Below are positions 18,916-27,656 of a stretch of DNA of 64,000 nucleotides, piece by piece. The first letter of the stretch is position 1, and each line of letters starts with the position of its first letter. This DNA is from Flavobacterium sp. LHD-80 (GTDB lineage Bacteria; Bacteroidota; Bacteroidia; Flavobacteriales; Flavobacteriaceae). The stretch lies in the NCBI RefSeq assembly GCF_030929605.1, contig NZ_JAVFVS010000014.1:1-64000 (forward strand), in the 5' to 3' direction. Below the pieces are notes generated by a model, which saw only the letters and a list, made by a program, of their open reading frames with translations, was not told the origin of the DNA and made no database searches. The position numbers and the translations under genes are program-made.

Positions 18916-20523
18916 ATGAAAAACATACTCTACCTTTTTACTACGCTGATTTTATTTTCATGCAGTACTAAAAAGCAAATCTCAACAGTTGCAACCAATA
19001 CTAAACCTTTAGAATTAGTAAATCCGGCTCTTCCTGGCGACAATCCTGATCCGTCGATGATTAGAGTTGGAAATACCTATTATGCGACATCAACAACAAA
19101 CGAATGGGCGCCTTATTTTACGATCTATAAATCGACTGATTTAAAAAATTGGACCTTGATAAATCATGTTTTTCCTAACGGATTTAAAGACATGAAAGAC
19201 CAATGGGGCGAAAATAACTTTTGGGCTTCGGAATTGGCGTATGATAAAAAACAGCATAAAATTTATGCATACTACACAGCGCACAATCGCAATACAAAAG
19301 GTAATCCGGGTTTGCAATGTGGAACTGCTTGGATCGATGCCGATAAAATTGAAACAGGAAAATTTAAAGACAATGGGCCCGTAATTATTGAAGACGATTG
19401 CGGTGCGATTGATGCTTTTGAAATGGAAGACAACGGCAAAATCTACGCTTTCTGGAAAAATGACGGAAATGGTTGCGGCAAAGAATCTTGGATTTGGATG
19501 CAGGAAATCAATGATACTCGCACAAAATTATTAGGAACAAAACGAAAAGTGTATACGAATAGTCAGCCTTGGGAAACGGCTTTGGTTGAAGGCGCGTGCT
19601 TTTTTAAATTCGGAGATTATATTTATAGTTTGTATGCCGTTGGTGGCTGTTGTGATGCACGATGCAATTACAAAACGGGAATTGCAAGAACCAAAAGTCT
19701 GGAAAGTGGCGTTTGGGAGAAATATCCGCAAAACCCAATTATGGTAAGCAATGAAAAATGGCGCTGTCCAGGTCACGGAACGGTTGTTACTACTGAAGAT
19801 GGACGACTTTTGATGCTTTATCATGCTTTTAATATGCAATATGATGTGTTTGTAGGCAGGGAAGGCGTTATCGAAGAATTGGTAGCTGGAGAAGATGGTT
19901 GGCCAATTTTAAAAAACAATATCACCGCAAATCGACCAAAATCAGATTTGGATTTTACGGATAATTTCAAAAATGATAAAAGTTTGAATTTAGTTTGGCA
20001 ATGGCCTTCGAAAAAGGAAAGACCAGAATTGAATTTAAAAAATGGTTTACAGTTAAAAGCTTCAAACGAAAATCATAATCTGGGAACATTTATTGGACAA
20101 TATATTAAATCGACTGATTTTACGGTTAAAAGTTCTATTCAAATTACAAGTGCTGATGTAGGAATGGCGCTTGGCGGTGCAATTTACAAAAGTACTTGGC
20201 CGGGAGAATTGGGCGGAATCGGAATTTCGGCTTCAAAAAATGGTTTTAAGATTTTTACGAATTATGAAAACCAATATCAAATTGTAAAACAAATTGATAA
20301 AGTTCTGTCTGGCGAAATTGAGTTGAAAATGAATGTTTTAAATCAAGCAAGAACTTTGGAATTCTATTATAAAGAGAAAAATTCAGATTGGATAAAAATG
20401 GAAACGCTTCCTTTTGATGCGGATAAATATGCGCCGTGGGGAATGGGCTACCGAGTTGGAATTACGGCAAAAGGCGATAATGATTTTGGAAGCTTCAATT
20501 CATTTGAAGTGAGGAATAACTAA
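18916..20523 (+). CDS. GH43 glycosidase lipoprotein
   Basis: The 535-residue product starts at ATG 18916, giving a lipoprotein signal with lipobox Cys16 (LILFSCSTKK). An upstream in-frame ATG at 18787 would lie in the repeat and spoil the signal. A five-bladed propeller covers about residues 45-330 with the GH43 acids: Asp in GDNPDPSMIRVG, Asp in GAIDAFEMEDNG and Glu in VEGACFFKFGDYIYSLY. A concanavalin-like (DUF1349-type) domain covers the last 190 residues. The enzyme is probably an alpha-L-arabinofuranosidase or exo-galactanase anchored to a membrane. It has its own spacer on both sides, flanked by inverted repeats, and so may be a separately acquired or separately transcribed unit. Confidence 0.85.
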   Translation: MKNILYLFTTLILFSCSTKKQISTVATNTKPLELVNPALPGDNPDPSMIRVGNTYYATSTTNEWAPYFTIYKSTDLKNWTLINHVFPNGFKDMKDQWGENNFWASELAYDKKQHKIYAYYTAHNRNTKGNPGLQCGTAWIDADKIETGKFKDNGPVIIEDDCGAIDAFEMEDNGKIYAFWKNDGNGCGKESWIWMQEINDTRTKLLGTKRKVYTNSQPWETALVEGACFFKFGDYIYSLYAVGGCCDARCNYKTGIARTKSLESGVWEKYPQNPIMVSNEKWRCPGHGTVVTTEDGRLLMLYHAFNMQYDVFVGREGVIEELVAGEDGWPILKNNITANRPKSDLDFTDNFKNDKSLNLVWQWPSKKERPELNLKNGLQLKASNENHNLGTFIGQYIKSTDFTVKSSIQITSADVGMALGGAIYKSTWPGELGGIGISASKNGFKIFTNYENQYQIVKQIDKVLSGEIELKMNVLNQARTLEFYYKEKNSDWIKMETLPFDADKYAPWGMGYRVGITAKGDNDFGSFNSFEVRNN

Positions 20524-20738
20524 GTTTTTTTTAAGTGAAAAGTAAAAAGTGATTAGTAATTAGTTTTTCACACGTTATCAAAGTTTTGAAGTTGTTTAAA
20601 CACATAATACGAACAGTTTGTCATTCCGAGGAACGAGACTCGAGCGATAGCGAACAGGCGAAGCAAATCTCCACAAGTAGCTCCGCAATGAAAACCCAAT
20701 CTTTGTCGAGTTTCTCACGAAGATTTCTCCTTCGTCGA

Positions 20739-20782
20739 AATGACAAACTTTGAGAACTATGTGTTAGAAACTAGTTTCTTTT
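20739..20782. repeat. 44-bp inverted repeat, right arm
   Basis: This arm matches 18751-18794 in inverted orientation at 43 of 44 positions. It lies at the right end of a MITE-like repeat whose two internal parts, GTTTGTCATTCC and AATGACAAAC, are also inverted to each other. Confidence 0.8.
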
Positions 20783-20808
20783 TACAATCTCTATAAAAAA
20801 ATAAAAAA

Positions 20809-20834
20809 ATCTATGTTTCTATGTGTTTAAAAAT
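20809..20834 (+). repeat. 26-bp direct repeat, copy 2
   Basis: This stretch matches 18866-18891 in the same orientation with one mismatch and forms the right boundary of the second repeat element. Confidence 0.7.
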
Positions 20835-20848
20835 TACACGTAAAGGAG

Positions 20849-20881
20849 AGCCATTTCAATCAAAATGAAACGGCTTTTTTT
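20849..20881 (+). terminator. Rho-independent terminator
   Basis: The stem pairs agcc (20849-20852) with ggct (20872-20875), and tttca (20854-20858) with tgaaa (20866-20870), with one A-C mismatch between the two parts. A run of seven T follows. It would end the transcript of the GH43 lipoprotein gene. Confidence 0.7.
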
Positions 20882-21043
20882 ATGGAAATCTTCAAAATCT
20901 TGTCAGAAAAATTAATTAGAATCCAAAAACAAAACAATTGAGACTAATTCGAGAAAGAATGGGATTTTTTGTTTGACGCTAAAAAATTATAATCTCTTTA
21001 TTTGCTGTTATATAAACGATTTAATAAAGAAAGATTTTAATTT

Positions 21044-23068
21044 ATGCGACATTATTTTCTGCTGTTTTCCTTACTGATTATTTTGCCAATTTGGGCTCAA
21101 AAAAATAAAACTCATTTTATAGATTCGAACAAAAAAAGCATTTCGCACTACGGAAATGACAACGAATGGTATGTGAAAAATATTCCGTTTTTTGAAACTT
21201 CAGATAAAGAAATTGAAGACGTTTACTACTACCGCTGGAAAATGTACAAAGCGCATTTGCGAAACATAGGTGAATACGGTTACGTTGTAACAGAATTTCT
21301 AAACGCGATGAGCTGGGATCATAAACCGTATAATACGTTGAACGCAGCAACGGTTTTTCATATTTATGAAGGAAGATGGCTCAAGGACCGTCTGTATATG
21401 AATAATTATATCGATTTCATGTATCAGCACGGTGGCAATAACAGACGTTACACCGAATCGATTGCTGACGCGACTTATGCCAATTATTTAATTAATCGCG
21501 ATAAAGATTTTGTTGTAAAACAATTACCATCAATGATGAAAATTGACAGCGATTGGAAAGATCATTACGACGAATCGAAAAAACTATATTTTGTAGAACC
21601 CGTTATGGATGCTACTGAAAACACCATTTCATCAATCGATGCCAGCGGAGGAACAGACGGATTTACAGGTGGAGATGGTTTCAGACCGTCGATCAATAGT
21701 TATATGTATGCCAATGCTTTGGCGATTTCGAAAATTGCTTTATTGAAAGGAGATTTGGCTTTAGCCAAAACATATCAGCAGAAAGCTTTGGAACAAAAGA
21801 AAAACTTTCAGGATAATTTATGGAATCCCAATTTAGGACATTTTACAGACCGATTTAAAGTAAATAATGAATTTGTAAAATATTGGGATTTTATCCGTGG
21901 AAGAGAATTAGTCGGATTTGTGCCATGGGTTTACAATCTTCCGGATGATATTGAAAAATACAATTCGGCTTGGAGCCGATTGAGAAATCCGGAAAATTTT
22001 GGAGGAAAGTTTGGTTTGAGAACGGTTGAGCCTTCTTATCAATATTATATGAAACAATATCGCTTTGGTCCAAATGGAGCAAAAGAATGCCAATGGAACG
22101 GTCCTAGCTGGCCGTATCAAACCACTCAGGTTTTGTTAGGAATGGCAAATCTGCTGAACAATTACAATCAAAAGGAAATTTCTAAGAATGATTATTGGGC
22201 GATTTTAAAACAATATGCCAATCAGCATTATAAAAACGGAGAATTGAATATTCTCGAAAACTATTATCCAGATCAACAAGGCGCTATTGCCGATTTTGAC
22301 CAAAGAAGCGAACACTACAATCATTCCGAATTCAATGATTTGATTATAACGGGATTGTGCGGAATTCGTCCATCTGCTGCTAATCAGTTGGAAATTAATC
22401 CGCTTGTTGATGAAAATGATCCGAATGCGGTGCAGTATTTCTGTTTGGAAAATGTTCGTTATCACAATCAAAATATCACTATTTTATATGATAAAACAGG
22501 AAATCAGTATAAAAAAGGAAAAGGTTTGTCGGTTTATTTAGATGGAAAAATGGTTCTGAACCCTTCGTCTTTGGGAAAGAAAACGATCAAACTTTCTAAT
22601 TCGGTTTTAATTGATGAACCTTCAAAACGAGAACTCAATTTAGCGGTGAATATTAAAGGAAAAGATTTTCCGAAAGTTACTTCTTCAAATCCAGATTTAA
22701 AAGATTTGAATACGCTTAACGATGGTAGAATATGGTACTTTGATAATGTCAGGAATTATTATGAAATGAAAGTTTTATCGGGAAGAGAGAATTGGATTGA
22801 AGTTGATTTTGGAGCTGAAAAAGAGTTTCATAAAATGGTTTTGTCTTTTAAAGATTCGGAAAATAAAAAGCTTTTGGGTGAAAAATGTATTATTTCATTT
22901 TTGGATGAAAACGGGAAATGGAAAGTGGTTTCAAATCCTGAAAAATTAAAAGTTAATACTGTTAATGAAATTGTTTTTGATAAGGTAAAATCGAATAAAA
23001 TCAGATTGTTTTTTGAAGGTAAAGTCGTAGAATCTGTTGTGAAAATTGGGGAAGTGGAAGTGTATTGA
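21044..23068 (+). CDS. MGH1-like (alpha/alpha)6 glycosidase with F5/8-type C-terminal domain
   Basis: A 674-residue exported protein (signal peptide ending LPIWAQ). Residues about 40-460 are helix-rich with conserved aromatic and acidic stretches (YYYRWKMYKAHLR, NGPSWPYQTTQVLLGM, RSEHYNHSEFNDLIITGL) typical of the MGH1/GH63/GH37-like (alpha/alpha)6 toroid. The last 140 residues look like a discoidin/F5-8 type C sandwich (NWIEVDFGAEKEFHKMVL). The catalytic acids cannot be fixed with confidence; Asp/Glu in WDFIRGRELVGF and ADFDQRSEHYN are candidates. It lies between the GH43 gene and the LacI regulator and is most likely periplasmic. The substrate is unknown; a GH-like enzyme acting on side chains of the same glycan is the best guess. 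Confidence 0.75.
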   Translation: MRHYFLLFSLLIILPIWAQKNKTHFIDSNKKSISHYGNDNEWYVKNIPFFETSDKEIEDVYYYRWKMYKAHLRNIGEYGYVVTEFLNAMSWDHKPYNTLNAATVFHIYEGRWLKDRLYMNNYIDFMYQHGGNNRRYTESIADATYANYLINRDKDFVVKQLPSMMKIDSDWKDHYDESKKLYFVEPVMDATENTISSIDASGGTDGFTGGDGFRPSINSYMYANALAISKIALLKGDLALAKTYQQKALEQKKNFQDNLWNPNLGHFTDRFKVNNEFVKYWDFIRGRELVGFVPWVYNLPDDIEKYNSAWSRLRNPENFGGKFGLRTVEPSYQYYMKQYRFGPNGAKECQWNGPSWPYQTTQVLLGMANLLNNYNQKEISKNDYWAILKQYANQHYKNGELNILENYYPDQQGAIADFDQRSEHYNHSEFNDLIITGLCGIRPSAANQLEINPLVDENDPNAVQYFCLENVRYHNQNITILYDKTGNQYKKGKGLSVYLDGKMVLNPSSLGKKTIKLSNSVLIDEPSKRELNLAVNIKGKDFPKVTSSNPDLKDLNTLNDGRIWYFDNVRNYYEMKVLSGRENWIEVDFGAEKEFHKMVLSFKDSENKKLLGEKCIISFLDENGKWKVVSNPEKLKVNTVNEIVFDKVKSNKIRLFFEGKVVESVVKIGEVEVY

Positions 23069-23088
23069 GTTTTTAATCTCGCAAAGTC

Positions 23089-23164
23089 GCGAAGTCGCAA
23101 AGTTTTTCTTTTTTTAAGTCTTTTTAAATAAAACTTTGCGACTTCGCTCCCGATAGCTATCGGG
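23089..23164. repeat. Inverted repeat and palindrome between convergent genes
   Basis: A perfect 18-bp inverted repeat (23089-23106 / 23130-23147) with a T-rich and A-rich loop is followed by the palindrome cccgatagctatcggg (23149-23164). It lies between the convergent glycosidase and LacI genes and may act as a two-way terminator; the palindrome resembles a dispersed flavobacterial repeat. Confidence 0.65.
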
Positions 23165-23190
23165 ATTGCGAGCAATTTTCGCCAGTAAAC

Positions 23191-24222
23191 TTAAGCCGTA
23201 ATCTTCTTAGTAGAATCACGCTCAATCAGACTGGCTTTTATGATTTTAGTTTCAAATTCAGGTTGATTTTGGTCTTCGTTTTCAATTCGTTCGATTACTT
23301 TCTGTACCGCTATTTGGCCCATAAAAACGCCGTGCTGGCTAATGCAGGAAATGGAAGGTTTGCAATATTTGAACATTTCACTGTTTGTAAAACCAATGAT
23401 CGAAATATCTTCTGGAATCTTATAACCTCGGTTTTGGGCAATTGTCATCGATTCGACTGTCGAATATTCTTCCAAACCAATAATAGCGTCAACTTTCTGA
23501 TAGTCGAGCATCGTTTTGATTTCGGTTTCAAAATCATATTCTTTTTTTATTAGCGAAATCAGTTTTTTATTTACCGGAATATTATAGTCTTCGTGGGCTT
23601 TCAAATAACCGTCAATTCGGAGTTTTACAATTCCAAGATAATCTAAAACTGTTACAATAGCAATGCTTTTACAGCCCGTTTTGATCAAATGTTCGGTTGC
23701 TTTATAGGAGCAATTAAAATCGTCTACAATGATTTTATCGGTATCCAAAGAATCAAAAACACGATCAAACATCACGACAGGACCTGCATTTTTAATGAAA
23801 TTTTCGATATGAGAAACATGCTGTTTTGATTGCGCTTCTTCGCAAAGCGAAATGAGCAAACCGTCGATTATGCCGTTTTCTAAAAGACTTATCGAAGTGA
23901 TTTCTTTTTCGAGTTTGCCATTCGAAATAATCGTAATCAAATTATAGCCTTTTTCATTTGCTTTTTGTTCCATTCCGTTGAAAATCTGAACAAAAAAATG
24001 ATTGAGAATAGTTGGCATGATGACGCCAATAGTTTTGGTTTTTTTGTTGAGTAAACTTAGCGCAATACTATTGGGTTTGTAATTATGAAGCTGTGCGTAG
24101 TTTTTGATTTTGTTTTTTGTTGCAGTACTTATATCATGGCTGTCATTCAAGGCTTTAGATACCGTTGCAATAGAAGTATTGAACTCTTTTGCAATTTGTT
24201 TAAGGGTAATTTTTTTGTTCAT
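23191..24222 (-). CDS. LacI-family transcriptional regulator
   Basis: With the start at 24222 the protein has 343 residues and begins directly with the helix-turn-helix (LKQIAKEFNTSIATVSKALND), as is normal for LacI members; the longer open frame adds 21 unlikely residues. The LacI hinge (NYKPNSIALSLLNKK) and a periplasmic-binding-protein-like sugar domain (TIGVIMPTILNHFFVQIFNG onwards) follow. It is divergent from the SusC/SusD pair at 24616 and convergent with the glycosidase at 21044. A near-perfect palindrome at 24390-24411 lies in the divergent spacer and is a good operator candidate. Such regulators respond to a sugar released from the substrate. Confidence 0.92.
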   Translation of the reverse strand: MNKKITLKQIAKEFNTSIATVSKALNDSHDISTATKNKIKNYAQLHNYKPNSIALSLLNKKTKTIGVIMPTILNHFFVQIFNGMEQKANEKGYNLITIISNGKLEKEITSISLLENGIIDGLLISLCEEAQSKQHVSHIENFIKNAGPVVMFDRVFDSLDTDKIIVDDFNCSYKATEHLIKTGCKSIAIVTVLDYLGIVKLRIDGYLKAHEDYNIPVNKKLISLIKKEYDFETEIKTMLDYQKVDAIIGLEEYSTVESMTIAQNRGYKIPEDISIIGFTNSEMFKYCKPSISCISQHGVFMGQIAVQKVIERIENEDQNQPEFETKIIKASLIERDSTKKITA

Positions 24223-24389
24223 TTTTGAGGTTCTTTGGCAATAGAAATCAACAGCAATTTTTGTTTTTCTTTGACTAATATACAATATAATTTAAGTTGT
24301 TTTATCAATTGTATTTTGGTTTTCTTAAAAATATTTTGACTTGGTAAATATGTAGTTAATTTCTTTAATATTTAATTTTTTGATAAAAA

Positions 24390-24411
24390 TTTACTTAAAC
24401 CTTTAAGTAAA
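24390..24411. promoter_or_regulatory. LacI-type operator candidate
   Basis: Two perfect 10-bp arms, tttacttaaa and tttaagtaaa, are separated by two bases. The 22-bp symmetry is the size of a LacI-family operator, and the site lies between the divergent LacI and SusC genes. Confidence 0.6.
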
Positions 24412-24554
24412 CTTTCAGCAAAATACGTGATCACTTTTTATGCCTTGATTTTACTGCTTTTTTCCAATTTTCACAGTTCAATTTTTTCAAATGAAGATTT
24501 TAAGCGAAGTAATCCTCTGTCGTTAAAAATTAAGATATTCCTATTTCACGTCTA

Positions 24555-24562
24555 TATATTTG
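24555..24562 (+). promoter_or_regulatory. -7 box of the first SusC/SusD operon
   Basis: TATATTTG matches the Bacteroidetes -7 consensus TAnnTTTG and lies 53 bp before the SusC start codon. No -33 element is evident. Confidence 0.35.
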
Positions 24563-24615
24563 AACTATTAACAAAAAAATAGCCAAAAAAATCCAAATTT
24601 AAAAAACCAGCTTTT

Positions 24616-27600
24616 ATGAAAAATTATTTATTTAAAATGGTATTCTCCGTTTTCCTTTTGATAGGCGGAAATGCATTTTCTCAAAATGTGACAGGAATTG
24701 TGACATCCAGTACAGGTCCTTTGCCGGGTGTTGAATTGAAAATTAAAGGAAGTAATATTGCTACTACTTCAGATTTTGACGGAAAGTTTTCCATTTCTAT
24801 GAACTCTGAAACAGGAACTTTAGTAGTGAATTATTTAGGATATGAAACGCAGGAAGTTACAGTTAAGAAAAATCAATCAGTGACGATTACTTTAACCGAA
24901 AGCATGAATACTTTAGATCAAGTTGTTGTTGTAGGATACGGACAAACGCAGAATAAAAAAGCAGTTTCGACAGCGGTTGGAGTTGTAAATGCGGCACAAA
25001 TTGCAGAATTGGCTGTGAGTCGTCCAGAAGCTGCTTTACAGGGAACTTCGCCAGGAGTTACTGTTGTTCAGACTTCAGGATCTCCCGGTGCACCGTTAAC
25101 CGTACGATTGAGAGGAGCTGCTTCTGTTGGAGCTTCAGCGCCTTTATATTTAGTTGATGGCCAACAGGTTCCGAATTTGAATTTTGTTAATCCAGACGAC
25201 ATCAAAAGCATGAACATTTTAAAAGATGCAGCTTCGGCGTCGATTTATGGTGCGCGTGGTGGAAATGGAGTTATTTTGGTGGAAACCAAAACAGGCAGAC
25301 GTGGTGCTGCTAAACCATCAATTACAATCGATACTTACACTGGTTTTCAGTCTTTAGGAAACAAACCTGAGTTGATGGATAAAAATGAATATGTGTCTTA
25401 TTTGAACGATTTTAGAACTAAAAATACAGGTAATGGAAATCCGCTAACGCCAGCCGAAATCGCAAAATTGCCAAATACAGACTGGTATGGAGAATTGTTT
25501 GAAACCACTCCAGTTTCAAGTTTGAGTGCTTCAGTTTCTGGCGGAGGCGAAAATTATTCGTATAACATTTCAGGCGGACTTTTTGACCAAAAAGGTATGG
25601 TTGGCGGTAACGAAGGGAAATCACAATACACTAGAAAAGATGTAAAGATGAATTTTGAAACTGATATTACTTCAAAATTCAATATTAACGTAGGATTGAA
25701 TTTGGTTGATGTTGAAAGAGATTATCTTTTTGAAAATCAATCAGGAACGGGAATTTCAATTATGAACTTCGTAAATTCAATTCCGGCAATTTATCCTGCT
25801 TTTGCAGATAATAATTCATCAGTTCCTTTCGGAATGGGAAATCAGCAGGGAGTTGTGGTAAACGGAGTTTCACTACCAACAGTTGGAGCCGTTGCTAATC
25901 CGTTTTTGGCTTTGATTATTACCAATAATAAATCGGTTTCAGATATTACAACGGCCAATATCAAAGGAACGTGGAAAGTAACCAACGATTTTAAAATCAC
26001 CGGAACGTACTTTCACTATAAAGACAATACATTCGATAAACAATTTACACCTACTTTCGATTTCTCCGATCAAGGTTATGTAAATACGAATGCGACATTA
26101 AAAGAAACCGTTTATTCCAATAAAATGTCTCAGTTTGATGCTAATGGCGCTTATAAATTCTCCAATCTCGGAAATCATAATTTAGATGTTTTAGCGGGAA
26201 TGTCGGTTTACCAAACGACTTTTGAAACGAGTTCAAGAAATGGAGTTGGCTTTTTCACTAATGATTTTGCGTCGACCAATTTTGCAACAATTAGAAACCC
26301 GTCGGGAATAACTTCGGCAGTTCCTTATGCATTTGATACGGCTTTGGTTGGGTATTACGGAAAAGTAAATTACGATTATGCGCATAAATATTTATTGTCA
26401 GGAACTTTAAGAGCCGATTCTTCTTCCAACTTTGGATCGAATAATAGAACAGGAATTTTTCCTTCTGTTTCAGGAGGTTGGGTAATTTCTGAAGAAAGTT
26501 TTCTAAACAATTCAAAATTGATCAATCTTTTAAAACTGCGTGCAAGCTGGGGTATCAACGGAAGCGATAATATCAATCCGTTTCAATATTCTGCTGTGCT
26601 GAATTCAGGTTCAGGAACCAATTTTGGAGGAGAAAATGTTTCGGGTTTAACGCCGGCATTTCTGCCAAATCCTGATGTAAAATGGGAAGAAGTTTCGCAG
26701 ACCAACTTTGGTTTGGATATCAACGCTTTCAATAATTCATTTGGTTTGACTTTCGATTATTACATCAAAAAAACAAGCGATATGTTGATTCCAATTGGAG
26801 TTCCATTATTTTCTGGATATCCGGCGCCAGCAACCAATATTGCCGATATGGAAAACAAAGGTTTTGAGTTATTGCTTTCGTACAGAAAAAAATACGAAAA
26901 CGGATTCTCTTGGGACATTTCGGCAAATCTGGCTCAAAACAAAAATAAAGTGACAAGTCTAGGAAACAACGGACAGCCATTAACGGGCGGAACAGGAACT
27001 TTTGTTTTCAACGATCCAATTACATTAACTACAGTAGGACATTCAATTGCAGGATTTTATGGTTACCAAGTAGAATCTATTGATGCTTCGGGAAATTTGG
27101 TTTACAAAGATAATGACGGTGTTGCAGGAATTACAACGGCTGATAAAACGTATATAGGCAGTGCGCTTCCTGATTTTACGTACGGTGTTAATTTAGGTGC
27201 AGCTTTTAAAAACTTTGATTTCAATGCCTTTTTATACGGTTCAGAAGGAAATGATATTTATGATGCAACTATCAGAACTGATGCTGGTTACTCAAACAGA
27301 AAATCATCTTATTCTTCAAATGGAATTAAAAATAATTTAGGTTTTGGTTTAACCGATTCTCAGGTTTCTGATTTCTATGTAAAAGATGGTTCGTTCCTGA
27401 AATTAAAAACAGTGACTTTAGGTTACAGTTTGCCACAAAGTTTAACTGAGAAGCTGAAAATGGACAAATTCAGAATTTATGTTACAGGTCAAAATTTATG
27501 GGTAAGTACAAAATATGATGGAACAGATCCTGAAATTGGGGAATCTGGTGCAAACAATTCATTAGACATGGGAATCGACAGAGGATTTTATCCACAACCG

Positions 27601-27636
27601 AGAACAATTTTGATGGGTGTACAAGTTAAGTTTTAA
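24616..27636 (+). CDS. SusC/RagA-family TonB-dependent receptor (pair 1)
   Basis: A 1006-residue outer-membrane receptor with signal peptide ending GNAFSQ. A carboxypeptidase-D-like domain (VTGIVTSSTGPLPGVELKI, about 25-100) is followed by a TonB-box-like stretch (LDQVVVVGYG), the plug (LVDGQQVPNLNFVNPDDIKSM, about 110-230) and a beta-barrel that ends with the hydrophobic GVQVKF. It imports oligosaccharides together with the SusD protein encoded 20 bp downstream. It is divergent from the LacI gene and next to the arabinosidase operon, so it is the likely transporter of that locus. Confidence 0.95.
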   Translation: MKNYLFKMVFSVFLLIGGNAFSQNVTGIVTSSTGPLPGVELKIKGSNIATTSDFDGKFSISMNSETGTLVVNYLGYETQEVTVKKNQSVTITLTESMNTLDQVVVVGYGQTQNKKAVSTAVGVVNAAQIAELAVSRPEAALQGTSPGVTVVQTSGSPGAPLTVRLRGAASVGASAPLYLVDGQQVPNLNFVNPDDIKSMNILKDAASASIYGARGGNGVILVETKTGRRGAAKPSITIDTYTGFQSLGNKPELMDKNEYVSYLNDFRTKNTGNGNPLTPAEIAKLPNTDWYGELFETTPVSSLSASVSGGGENYSYNISGGLFDQKGMVGGNEGKSQYTRKDVKMNFETDITSKFNINVGLNLVDVERDYLFENQSGTGISIMNFVNSIPAIYPAFADNNSSVPFGMGNQQGVVVNGVSLPTVGAVANPFLALIITNNKSVSDITTANIKGTWKVTNDFKITGTYFHYKDNTFDKQFTPTFDFSDQGYVNTNATLKETVYSNKMSQFDANGAYKFSNLGNHNLDVLAGMSVYQTTFETSSRNGVGFFTNDFASTNFATIRNPSGITSAVPYAFDTALVGYYGKVNYDYAHKYLLSGTLRADSSSNFGSNNRTGIFPSVSGGWVISEESFLNNSKLINLLKLRASWGINGSDNINPFQYSAVLNSGSGTNFGGENVSGLTPAFLPNPDVKWEEVSQTNFGLDINAFNNSFGLTFDYYIKKTSDMLIPIGVPLFSGYPAPATNIADMENKGFELLLSYRKKYENGFSWDISANLAQNKNKVTSLGNNGQPLTGGTGTFVFNDPITLTTVGHSIAGFYGYQVESIDASGNLVYKDNDGVAGITTADKTYIGSALPDFTYGVNLGAAFKNFDFNAFLYGSEGNDIYDATIRTDAGYSNRKSSYSSNGIKNNLGFGLTDSQVSDFYVKDGSFLKLKTVTLGYSLPQSLTEKLKMDKFRIYVTGQNLWVSTKYDGTDPEIGESGANNSLDMGIDRGFYPQPRTILMGVQVKF

Positions 27637-27656
27637 TCTAAAATAAAAATTTCGTT

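Larger units (their letters stand above)
20524..21043. other. Intergenic repeat-rich region
   Basis: The 520-bp spacer holds a repeat element (about 20575-20835) that begins GTTTAAACACATA, contains GTTTGTCATTCCGAGGAACGAG and its partner TCGAAATGACAAAC, and ends TATGTGTTTAAAAAT. A terminator hairpin follows at 20849-20881. The last 160 bp are AT-rich and should hold the promoter of the 21044 gene, though I see no exact TAnnTTTG box. Confidence 0.65.
24223..24615. other. Divergent LacI/SusC promoter region
   Basis: This 393-bp AT-rich spacer separates the LacI gene from the first SusC gene. It holds the operator-like palindrome at 24390-24411 and a Bacteroidetes-type -7 box at 24555-24562. I see no matching -33 TTTG at the correct distance, which would fit a promoter that needs activation. 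Confidence 0.6.

Noticed and set aside
24223..24285. 21-residue extension of the LacI regulator
   Set aside because: LacI proteins begin directly with the helix-turn-helix, which starts just after ATG 24222.
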